NCBI GenBank assembly: GCA_035582835.1 | Contig: JAYKAV010000966.1 | Span: 1,444,775 to 1,508,774, forward strand | Source of the DNA: Phoebastria nigripes | Taxonomy: Eukaryota; Chordata; Aves; Procellariiformes; Diomedeidae | Length of the DNA: 64,000 bases | Direction: 5' to 3' | Shown: in pieces, positions 13,260-24,190 of the stretch | Numbering within the stretch: position 1 is the first letter of the stretch | Layout: each line of letters starts with the position of its first letter | Notes under the pieces: model-generated | The model's input: only the letters and a program-made list of their open reading frames with translations | Databases searched by the model: none | Told to the model about the DNA's origin: nothing | Translations under genes and position numbers: made by a program

Positions 13260-13640
13260 CATACACCGCCCTGCCCACGGCCCAGGGCTCCATTTTAGCC
13301 CCCCGGGGCTCCCCCCACCCTGGCCACGGCCCAGGACCCCCCCCGGAGCTGTCAGTCCCTGCCCCGGTGATGCCGCAGCAGGGCCGGTCTCCAGCTCCCC
13401 ACAGCCCTGCCCTGCCTGGCCATGGGCCCCGCCAAGCCGGGCCCACCCGCAGGCCCACATTCCGGCCTGGCCTCAGCCCGTCCCCGTCCCCAGGGAGGTG
13501 CCTGATGCCCGGGGCTGGGGCTGGGGCTGCCCCCAGCTGCCCTGCTCCTGGCTGGGGTGGGACAGGCCCTGGCTGCCGGGCCCTGCCCGGCTGGCTCTCC
13601 TGAGGAGCCCTCACCGCTCCCAGCGCCTGACCCTGAGGGA
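13260..13640. other. GC-rich island, C-biased on the plus strand
   Basis: About 380 bp with GC content near 70% by eye, inside AT-rich flanks. CpG is present (about 20 counted) but below what this GC content would predict, so it is not a textbook CpG island. The C bias and tandem motifs such as three GGGGCT units at 13511-13528 suggest repeat origin, for example a retroviral LTR or minisatellite. I could not define TG...CA ends; a hexamer AGTTAT occurs on both sides (13251-13256 and 13676-13681) and may be coincidence. Open frames inside it on both strands are low-complexity products of composition. A promoter or first exon cannot be excluded. Confidence 0.6.
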
Positions 13641-14194
13641 CCCACCAGCCTTCGTGGCGCCTTGACAATGGGAATAGTTATTAAGAACATATTCATAAAA
13701 AAAAAAATTTGAGTAGGCTTTTTCCTAACTTAAACATTTCCCAGAAGGAAACCTTTTCTTCCAATTCAAAGCTCACATTCACAAGACTTTTGTCCTCTCT
13801 GGCAATTTGCATTGAATTCAATAGTGCAAAGTGAGTTGTGAGTCAGCCGCCACACTCTGAATCATCAAAATACTTCTGTATTATTAGCAGACATTAAAAC
13901 CGACATCTTGTTCGAGTGGGAAGAGTAATGCAAGTTTAAAGCATCCTCATAACTCGGTGGTGTGTGTAGGAAGCACCGTGGCGTTGTGTAACGGGAAGAG
14001 CAGCCTGGAAATCGATCCTGCCAGTTTTTCCTGGGGAAAACTGCCAGAGACTTGAGCTGTTAAGTCAACGTTGCGTTTTAATGAAATTCCTGGCACATCT
14101 AGTGCTAAAAGTCCCCTGAAGGGAAAATATTATAAATCTGGCTGGTAGTGCTAGAAGTGGGGCTCGTAGGTTGGGAAGGAGGTTGTTGCTTCTA

Positions 14195-14320
14195 GCGTTT
14201 GTTGGGAGCTGGGGAGAGGCGCCGCGGGGTTAGCCCCNGGGAAGCGCGGCCGGGAGCTGCCACCCCGTCGCTCGCTGCAAGGGGGTGTTTGCTGTGACTG
14301 CTGGCGCTGGCACTGAGCCC
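14195..14320. other. Small CpG-rich patch
   Basis: About 10 CpG dinucleotides in 110 bp, including GCGCCGCGG and CCCGTCGCTCGC, with one N at 14238. It lies 0.6 kb from the GC-rich island. It could be a small unmethylated regulatory element or promoter remnant. No TATA box, initiator or credible first exon could be tied to it. Confidence 0.4.
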
Positions 14321-17300
14321 TGGATGTGAGCAGGGATGCAAGGGTGCCCGATGGAACCACTGCATGGAAACTTGTGTCAACAGATAGTATAATAAATGAA
14401 ATGAACCATGAGTAGATAAGGGGAATATACAGGCCAGGTGGCTTGTGAGACTTGTGTGTTTCGATACAGGGCAATACGTGATGAACTTCATGACTGCGTG
14501 CATAAGTGAGAAAGGAAGCAGTTGACAAAATGTTTATACTGAAAAATAAAATTTTATGTCAAAGACTGCTCATAGGCATCAGTCAGTTAAGGAAAATGCT
14601 CTTTTTACTTTCCTTACGAATTTCAGAAGTTGGGTTTCAAAGATGATTTCAGGGTACTTGCACTTGGGAAATGTAGGCAAATACACTAGTGCAGTATCTA
14701 TTGCATGTATTTAATAATAATGCAGTTATCACTTGAGACTGATGCATACTATAACGTTAAGTACATAACGTAATGTGTGTGTGTGGGCTGGGTTTTTGGC
14801 TTGATAAAGTCTTGGCTCCTCACTTGGGCAGTCCAGGGAGCTGAGCTGGATCTGCCACAGTCTGTTTTGGTGTATCTCCCTGTCGTCATTCCTGATGCTT
14901 CTGTGAAATTCTCCTGCTTTGAAGAAATAAAATGTTTAGTTAAAAATATTTTTTTCAGAGAATGAGGTGCAGTTAATTAGGAGTGGGCTTTCTCTGTAGT
15001 CATACTTATCTCATCACTGCCTACTGCACAGCTTGGGCTGAAGCAACAGGATGATCATTTGTCTGATATAGATACCGTGATGAAGCGCACCAGTGGTCTT
15101 ACGATGAGCAGCATGTTCGACATTTCTACTTTTCATAATGTATGAAGCTGATTCAGCTAAGAAGAATTTGTTTTGGTCTAATAGATAAATACATATTTAA
15201 GAAATTCAGAAGAAAATTGTGAACGCATGTAGTAGGCCATAATAGCTTAGAATCTTTTCTGCATGTACAGCAAGGTCATTTCTTACTATATGCATTGCAT
15301 AATCAGTTTAAAGAGCTCTTATTTTAAGCAGACATCTTGACTGGTTATATAAGACCACACTTGCTAGATATTTTATTCAATCTCTAAAATTCAATGTCTT
15401 TTTGAAGCGGTGTCCTTGTTAGCATATATTTAGGCTTCTCATTGTGAAATGATTATCTGAGTTCTTGAAAGTCTTTTCTGTGGAGTAGCTGAACTTCAGA
15501 TTATTGGGAATTCCTAGTATGCACTAGTATTACATGCAATGACATAATTTAAGACTGTGCAGTAAAGTGCAACTTTAGAATAGTTTGGAAGTGAGTTTTC
15601 CATTAGAGCTGAACAAATATTGCAAAAGAACTTCCACAAATATTTCAATCTTTCAGTAATTTCACCGTATCACTTTTTGTAATCACTGTCTGTAAATATT
15701 TCCTTTGATTCCTCAAAAAACATGAGGAAGATCAGTTTGTTTGTAGGCACTTACAAGACAGTCAAGTTATCTCAATCGAATTCTGAATTAATCATTCTAC
15801 TGTAAATACCATTCTCTTAAAACTGTGTGCAGTCTGTGGCTGAGGCTGTTGCAACCAAAGAGTTCAAATCCTTTTTTTAATTAAAAGTGTTTTTCCTCAA
15901 GAAACTGTGTATAGTCTGTCTTTTAGAAAAAGAAAGGAGAAATAAAATGGCATTCCTAGAAGCCTTCAATCTCCTCATTTTTGGGATGATCCTAACTTTC
16001 AAAACAACTGTCAGTTCTATAAAACTCCATAGGACTGACTTATCTGACAAACCAGCAGAGGAATGATTACTTTAGACAGCATATAAAACAGACCCCTTGT
16101 CTTCAAAATCCTCAGTATCTATGAGGTTGGGAAAGGCACGGTAGATATTTACATCAGCGAATTTCTCAGTGTTTAAGGTAGCTGGCTGTTCTCTGTGCTT
16201 TCCTTCTATAGTCAGTGCAGGAAGTGAGCAAGAGGGAGTCAGCTCCAGGGGCAGTTTAGGTCAAGGAATCTCTTTTTTTACCCTTGGAAAAAGCCATCTT
16301 TCTCTTCCTGTTGGCTGCAAGTGAGAGTAAGTGGTTAAATTAGGTGCCTAAAATTGGAGAGTGTTAATCATCTCCATGGTATGTATGTATATCTTTGTGC
16401 ATTGCACAAGTTGTCTTCTATGTAGTGTTATCACTTCTCTGTTGGATTCTCTCTCTGCTATTTAACTTTCCTGCAGGATTCTACTGCAAGGAAACAAAAG
16501 CACTTCTGTCCCTCCCACATTGGGACACAGATATAATCCCACTTCTGTTAACTCATTATGGAACTGGGCCAGCTCAGCTACATTTCTCTCCTTCCAGAGT
16601 ATGCAACCAAATAGTTTTACTAAAAGTAGGGGGTTGGTTAGCCAGTGGAACAAAAGATCACTTTAGAGAGATGATTTTATAATCTTAAGTGTATATATTT
16701 CTCCCCTAATGTTATACACCATCAAAAGCTAATTTGGATGGGATGATTCTTCTTGTGTAAAGGAAAGGAGCAGACCCAGTCTGTAGTCCTCTGGCAAGCC
16801 CAGAATTCCTTGAGGCTTGGTGTGGGCTTTGAGTTCCAAAGAACATGCCCTAAGCCTGTTTTCTTAGTTTTCGATTATTTTAATTTTATGATTAAAATAA
16901 ATTAAAATAAACTCCAATATAAGAGTTGATTCTCAAATTGCACCTTCTTTTCTAGAGTTTTAAATATTAAACACAGAGAGGCTGTCTTGCGAAGAACATC
17001 TACATACATGTTGGCCATCCTGTAGTGTATTGAGAAGTCCCTCTTTAGACAAGTAGAGAAACTCAAGTGAGAACAAACCATTTAAGAGTGGGAAAGGCTG
17101 TGACGGAGCACAGCTGATCACATCAGTATGGAAGCTTATGAGATCTCAAAAAACATTCCAGGCAAAACATTTTATGTGGAAGTGGAGTTCAGACACTCTG
17201 AGACTGCTCTATACTGAGAATCAAAGGGGATTTGATTTGTAAATGGGGATGATTAAGAAATTTCCTTTGAAAGCTCAGTTCTGGTCAAACGTAAAACAGT

Positions 17301-18887
17301 TATGTGGACATACGCTTTAAAGTTCCAGCTTGCTGAGCCTAAATCTGCAGCCTTTTGAACACTCCTGACTTAATGAAGTCAACAAAAGCTGCTGACATTT
17401 TTCACACACAATAGGTGCTTGAGTCTTTGCAGCTTTGACTCATTAGTGAACTGTTGTACCCTTTTGACACTTGCAAGAAGAACATTTGAGATGACAGCAT
17501 CTTAATTGCAATCCAAAGTCTCTACATTGTGCTGCGGGAGGCAATCACTTAAAGAACTGTAACATAAAACAATATATAAACCTGGAAGTAGGACACAGGT
17601 TGATCATCAAGGCTGCTGTTTTTGATGGTCTTCCACAGAGAAGGAGAAATGAAATTCTAAATCGTTAAGCTGATGAGTGATCTCTCTCTCTCCCCTCATA
17701 TTGAAACTATTTTGCAATACTTATGCTGAAGGCACAGTTTAACAAAATTCAAAGATGCCTTCTGAAGATCCCACAGGGCAGAATCTGTAAACATTTAAAT
17801 GTGATTTCTAAGTTTGCCAAGACAAAACTGTGATGTATGTGAAAGAAGAACTGAAGCCCACACACTTCCTAACTTCTTTGCAGGAGAAAGATGGGGAAAA
17901 TGGACCTTATAGACCATCTCTATTGGAAAATAAGAGTGTTTGCAGGAGCTTCAAGAGACCTGGCTGTGATGTTCCATGGTGCTGACTACATTAAAATTAT
18001 ATATTTTTTTAATGTATTCTGGCTGCATTTGTTGAACAGACTACAGGACAAACTCTTCAATTTATCTACTTTAAGTTACCACACTTATATTTGGAAAGAA
18101 ATCACTGTTCTGAAGCCTATAGAACAGAATCTCAGTTTGTGGCCATAGTGCTAAATTATGAAGTACTCATGCAACTTCAATACCTCTACTGGAGTCTTAC
18201 TCAACATGGTTTGCTTATGCAAACAAAAGTTATAGATGTGAACCCCCTGTTCAAGATATTTGTATGGAAGCGAGAGGGGGAAAGAAAGAGGAACTAGTTA
18301 AAGATGCTTCAAAATAATAGATATTAAAAACCATAATCTTTTCAGTATTTTTTATAAAATGGTAAGCCACTTCTAAATTAAAAAATTCCCTTCTCTTAAA
18401 GGCAACCAAAGAATTTGGCTTCCATTGCCAAAGTCACCTGGGACACTTTGTAGTGCTTTTAGGGACATGACAATTAAATATAAAACCATAATCTCAAAGA
18501 TTCAATAATTTTTTCTCCTTTTGCATGAAAAAGGGACTGACGTACTTTTGTTCTCTAAATTAGGAGCAATTCCAATATAATCATGAATACAGTAAAGATC
18601 TCTTTCAAGAGTTGGTTTGGAATATCCCAGGTGAGATTTTCAGTAAGACTCCCAAATAAGACCTAAGGCTCTTAAAATAAACAACAAATCCAGATTTTAT
18701 TACAATAGAAAATGAAAATTTAACTTTTTAATAGAGAAAACTCAAATTGGCAACGCAAGTTAGTTCACAAGCCCTGTTTATTCTAGTTGTCTCCTGCCCA
18801 TTGTAAGCCTGCTTGATTGGTTTCAATCAGCTCAGTAGCCTTCTTGGTTGCAGCAAACTGCACAAGCTTTCTCCAATGTGGAGGGTA
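14321..18887. other. Non-coding stretch, no gene recognised
   Basis: AT-rich sequence with no recognisable gene or repeat end. Open frames are under 100 codons. A short CT-rich run at about 17,681-17,694 and an AT-rich palindromic stretch around 16,870-16,915 are the only local oddities. Confidence 0.55.
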
Positions 18888-19025
18888 TTTTTTGTTTGGG
18901 TTTTTTTTTGTGTGGCTTTTTTTTTGTGTGTGTGTTTTTTTTGGTGTGGTTTTTTTTTTGTTTGGTGGTTGGTTTTTTTGGTTTGTGTTTTTTTTGTTTG
19001 TTTGGTTTTGTTTTTTGTTGTTGTT
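18888..19025. repeat. T/G-only low-complexity tract
   Basis: 138 consecutive bases with no A and only one C (18916), built of T runs separated by G, GG and GTGTG. The complementary strand is an A/C tract. Open frames through it are rich in Phe, Val and Cys purely from composition. It may be an expanded and degenerate (TTTG)n or (GT)n array. Confidence 0.9.
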
Positions 19026-21325
19026 CAATATTCTTACTATCAATTTCCTCGCTTGCTTCTAGAAGTGATTGGATTCAGACATGTTAATGCTATGGTGTTA
19101 AGGATGCATTTGCTTCCTATATTCAAGGAACTTTCTGTAACCTCCTGTTTTCAGAGATACACGGCATGGAGTAAAACAGATTTTCTGTAGTGTTTTGAAT
19201 TCAAAATTCTACTGCAGTCCTTTCACTAGCTTAGCATCGTGTTCAGGAAAACTTGCCTGTGTTGTCAGCTGTTCAAGTAGGTACACAAGAACTTCTTTTT
19301 AATATGCAAATATTTTCTTGTTTTCTAAATGGTCTTTTTCCCCCTCTTTTTGCTTCTTTTTATGTTCTTTGAATGTAAATGTGTATTTTCTAAAATACAG
19401 GATGAAGGAAAACAGACAAGGAAAGTTCTCAGAATTGCATTTCACAGTCCTTGGATATTTTGTTGCTAGTGTTGTCTATTTTAAAACTGAAGTTTGTCTT
19501 TACTTACAAGTCTCATGAAATTGCTTCAGTTTCCTTCATATTTCAGTTAATAAATTAAGCATCCCTACTCTCTCCACCTATCTCTTAGCATCTCATAATA
19601 TTCAGTAGCAGTGCAAGCAATTTTGCAGTCTTCTACTGTTTGCTAAATGTATTCAGTATTTGAATCAATATTGAGGTTTGCTATGTACAGTTGTGGTCAA
19701 ATCTATGATAAATTATCTTTTCATCAGTGTTATTAAATGTAGCACTCAAACTATTTATCTATTNACATGCTGTCATCCTGGAAGAATTTGTATGAAACTG
19801 GATTACACTTGCATAAAGAATTCCTGTAGTTTCTTCAGATTCTAGCAAATTACATTTAGGATTAATCTTCTCTCCTCTCCACTTCTTCCCCCTACCCCCA
19901 ACAACTTTTTTCCTTTCCCCTCCTTCTCTGTTGATATACTCATTATTTTCTGAATGAATGCCAACACCGTAGCAGATTTTTCAAAGACTCTCATCGTAGC
20001 AGACATTTTGAGCTGTGGCTTTGACAGATTGCACATTTTGAAAGTGCGATACTGTAGCAAGCTTTTTAGTAAATTTGGCAGACTACATACTGTCTTGAAA
20101 TCCACTGATGAAAAGTGAAAAATCTATTAGATGTAGGTTGGCAGGATACATGTGACCTGCTGACAGGCTGTGCACATATTTTATTCGATTCCAGGAGCAA
20201 GGAATCCAATTCTCAGGGGTTTATGAAGAATTGCAGTAAATGTCACTTACAGAATGAAAAAAAGACAGTCTTGGAAGAATTAGATTGTAGGAGATGACTA
20301 AAAAAAGAGTTGTAAAAGCCTTTGTCTTACTTATAGGGGTTTTACTGAAATTATGATTGGTGGAGAATAGATAGGAGTCATGATGGTAGTGTATGTTATA
20401 CTGCTATAGAGCTGCTTTGATTATCCCCCCTTCTTGGAGAAAGAATTTGCAAGTAGAGGAAACCCTTTCATTTTCCAGTGCTCAAAAGACAGGCTTACAC
20501 TTGTGATTTTGACTCTCCATTTTCGATGCTGGGGCTGCAACACTCAGCATCCCGTGATAGTTCTGCAGGAAAGAGCTCAGCTTCCAAAAGCAGAGAGGGT
20601 ATTACAACGGTTTACCTGCAGGCAGAATGCTGCTCTGAGGGATTTCCCCTGTGGCTTTAAAATGTGTTACCTTGCTTGGCGGTTCCTCAAAAGGTGTGTC
20701 TGTTACACACTGTCTTGTATGAGAGGGTATCGAAGCTAATATTCAGTGCGTATGGACACAAGAAGCACCCTTTGTGTTTCTGTGGCTAACCTGCAGTATC
20801 ATGGGTTTAGTTTGAATACTCAGGTCATGATGCTGCCCAAAGGGGTGATAAGACCCTCCTCTCCATCCTTGACTACATATTTTTACCTCCACCTTTGTAT
20901 TGGCATTGGCTTTTGGCACCCTATGGTTAGTTGAATCAGACTGCTGATCTAACTGAAAACTAATTATAGCACAAAAGAAAAAAAGTTAGTTCACAGCTGG
21001 ATCAGGAGGCTTGATGGGCATCTGAGTACTAGTACTGATGCAAGGAGAGGAGGAAATACACTGTTAGTGCAGGTAAATGGCAGAACTACTTTTTTGGTAG
21101 TGACTTCACTTTGCAATTTTTTTAATTCAGTGAAGTGTACTCATCAGAGAAATAAATGGCTTACCTAATTCTCTCCAAAACTGTGGTTAGACTTAGGATG
21201 GTATTCAAACAATCACATGAAAAACTGGAGGCATCTACATTGCAGTGTAAGTGAATCTTAACAGTTGTTTTTTTACTCCCTTCATAAAATTTCTACATTA
21301 GACAATAATAGTGGAATATTAAAAG

Positions 21326-21355
21326 AGATCTTGCCAAAACAGATCTTACCAAAAC
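21326..21355. repeat. Two-copy 15-bp tandem repeat
   Basis: AGATCTTGCCAAAAC is followed directly by AGATCTTACCAAAAC, one substitution apart. Confidence 0.85.
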
Positions 21356-23794
21356 AGAGAAATTGGCTATTAGATTTTCTGTCTTTTATGGAAGTATACT
21401 TTGTCACATGTTCATGGTCATTTCCATTTCTCAAGGGAAGTGGTTGTACTACTTGCGTGTTTGGGAATTTCAGTTTTTACATTGCAGAAAGAATACGCTG
21501 TTCTGATTTTTTAATATTCTGTATTCCCCTTGAAAACATGTAGCCTTAGCACTGACCATGTTGTGATGTACTAGTAAAGAAACACATACAAAACATTACT
21601 TACTACTTTCTGATTAACATTTGCACAGGCAGGCCAAAGCAGATGTATTTTTCATGTCTATTCCTTTCTTTGTAAGTTTTAGGGACATTAAACTGGGGAG
21701 AGGAAAGATAAAGAATGAAAAAGATGAAACAAAGACTCTTTAACAAGAGAAAGGTATATAAAAATTTTTAAAAATCAAAACTACTGTGTTTGGAGTCTAT
21801 GACTTTGGTTTTTAATATTTGAAACTGGTTCCTACTTCTAATACTACTTTTGTGTCTCAAAACATGAAATAACGAAGGTGTTTCTCAGATGAGAAACAGG
21901 ATGTAGGGATTATGATCCATAGTGAATTCTCTAAGTTAAAGCCTTGGGTTCTTTTGTTTTAGTCTTGACTAAGAGACCTTGGACTGTTTTAAGGAGACCT
22001 ATTCTGTTTTAGAAAGACCAACACTGGCACTGGAGACAGAGCGTAACTTAAAATGTCACAGGAGATTGCAGACAGAAGTGTCCTAAGGGGCTGGAGGCAT
22101 TTATCGTTTCTGTGAGTGGGTTAGGATGTAAAGGAGAGAAATTACAGGCTTATAAAGATGCTTATAAGGGCATTCATACTGATTTTTGTGTATCGGACAT
22201 GGCCAACTGCTGATATGCGGTGTGGATCTGTCCTATGCGACACTTTTACATAGCAGCTAGAAATCCAAGAGAAGGGTTGCACAATTTGTAGCCTGCTGAA
22301 CAATTCTCTTGGCCATGAGGAAAGGATCTGAGGATGAACGGAAAAATAGGTGATACGGAAAGGTGGTCAGACTACCCAGTTGGTCACTGACATGTGAAGT
22401 CCCCTTGCCAGCGCACATGTCCTCCCAGCTCACCCCAACCCTGCCTTGACACGCATGGGTTAGGCAGCCTGGTGCTGATGTCTGAAAACACTGGAGAAGG
22501 AAAATTAAAAATAGGTGATATAGAAATATAGGGGATGTGGGCAAGGGGATGAATGCTGGGAAATAAAGGTGAGGAGATAGTGCTAGGAGAGAAGTTAGAG
22601 ACACTGGGGTAAAGTGAAAGGGGTATGTATGGTAGAGTGGAGAAGGAGGCATTTGGGTTTTGGCACCCTTGACCTTGAAATACAGCAGTCTCTGAGTTGC
22701 AGATAACTGTGCCGAGGTTACGGAGATACTAAAGCTGTCAGATTCATAAGGTTGGGTCTGACAGGGTAAATGGTAATACATAATCAACTATAAAAATCAA
22801 GATGGCATTTGCTTGTATTATTTGTGTTATAAAGGAGGTATTTATAAAGAGTTAAGATGATATTTTATGTGTTTGCTATAAATAGCATAGTATTTTTCTC
22901 TGAACTTTCAGTATATACTATTGTGAGGGGCAGCGTATCAGATAAAATACAACATTTTTTGTTTTGCTCCACTATGTCAGCTCCCAGTTTAAGTATTAAA
23001 ATAATGTACCGCCCATCAATCACAACTTCCATGTCTTCATACTTTCCTTTGTTGTCATCTTCAATCTTGAACTGGCATGTTCCAAATATGTGTCAGTCTT
23101 TAATTGGTGTAGCCAGAATGGCATCCAACCTTTTGCAAGTTTTAGTGTACTTTTTCTGAACTGACATCTGATCTGTCAAATTCACACCTCTTGAAAATGT
23201 GAAGATGTAGGCAACAGGGTTAGTATAAGAATTATGTAATTGTGAGACAAAATGTATAAATGCTTTTCAGTAAACTCTTCGTTAACATCATATATAAGAA
23301 TACTGTCGTTTTTTCATTTGTAGTAAATGTGTGTATTTAAAAAAAAAATATTTCCCATGATTCAAATTATTCTCCCAATATAAATACATGAAATCATCAC
23401 CCTTAGAACTGAGGCACTATCTTCAGGGAAAATATAATTCCATTTATTGCAGCTCCTTGCTTGTAAGGAACAAGATAATTGTGAACAGCAAGGGTGGACT
23501 TCCAAAAGGAGAAAAAAGAAAATGCTCCACAGATTTCATAACAGTGGTCCTTTTTGCTTTTTTTTTTAACTTTTGTTTTCACTTTAAATGCACACTTTAA
23601 TGTGTTTTACTGAGCTATGAAACTACTTTCTTCAGGTCACTAGGGAGGAATTGACATTCCTGCAGATGCATGTGATCTAGCTACTTAGTTATAGGATGAA
23701 GAATTGGAAATGCCTTGCTAGTTGTATGCATTTGTATTAAAAATCAAATGTACAGTATCTTTGGACTAATCGCTTTTGCACTTGTCTGACAGAT

Positions 23795-23841
23795 ACAGAA
23801 GCACTTGTGCAGAAAGCACCAAACAGAAGCACTTGTGCAGA
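23795..23841. repeat. Exact 19-bp direct repeat, 28-bp period
   Basis: ACAGAAGCACTTGTGCAGA occurs at 23795-23813 and again at 23823-23841 with no mismatch. The unit contains the short palindrome GCACTTGTGC. It is probably a recent local slippage duplication. Confidence 0.9.
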
Positions 23842-23898
23842 CAGACAGACTGCACTAAAATGTATTAGGGACTGAGATGAGAGCAGGCACACGGGGAG

Positions 23899-24190
23899 TA
23901 CTTGAACCCACAATTGGCTAAGGGCTAAAGTTGCCGTGTGGACTGTTCACTGGCTGTCATGTCACTGTCATTCAGAAATATGAAATCCCCATCCAAGATC
24001 TGTTGTATCTCAGAGGCAGGAAGAGAACTGGTTAAACTAAGCATAAGTCTTGGACTTGATTTATTGATTATTAAGCAAGTGAATTACACACTGAGGATGC
24101 TGAGTTCAGTTTGTAGTAAAGAAACACTGACCATCTCTTTTGAGTAACATAATGGCTAGAGCACTTAATCAACAGTGGAAAACCTAGGAC
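23899..24190. repeat. Possible pair of opposed tRNA-like segments
   Basis: On the minus strand, 23899-23935 reads CCTTAGCCAATTGTGGGTTC and on into a B-box-like GGGTTCAAG. On the plus strand, 24149-24190 reads TAATGGCTAGAGCACTTA, like a tRNA A-box region. The order (minus then plus, about 250 bp apart) repeats that seen at 2330-2655. Matches are short and by eye, so this is only a candidate ancient SINE. Confidence 0.22.

Noticed and set aside
13186..13668. 160-codon minus-strand frame and overlapping frames in the GC-rich island
   Set aside because: Gly/Ala/Pro/Arg-rich in several frames at once, as expected where GC content suppresses stop codons. No domain.
14151..14528. 125-codon minus-strand frame spanning the CpG patch
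   Set aside because: Crosses an N and overlaps another frame of similar length in the same place. No domain, probably composition-driven.
18783..19190. Overlapping frames through the T/G tract resembling membrane proteins
   Set aside because: The Phe/Val/Cys/Leu-rich text comes only from the T/G low-complexity sequence.
22257..22787. 176-codon open frame on the minus strand
   Set aside because: The longest frame outside the repeats except the one in the LTR, but rich in Leu, Pro, Ser and Phe with no recognisable domain, and its opposite strand is purine-rich. In 64 kb one such chance frame is plausible.
23795..23841. CRISPR-like direct repeat
   Set aside because: Only two copies with a 9-base spacer in vertebrate DNA. 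Not a CRISPR array.
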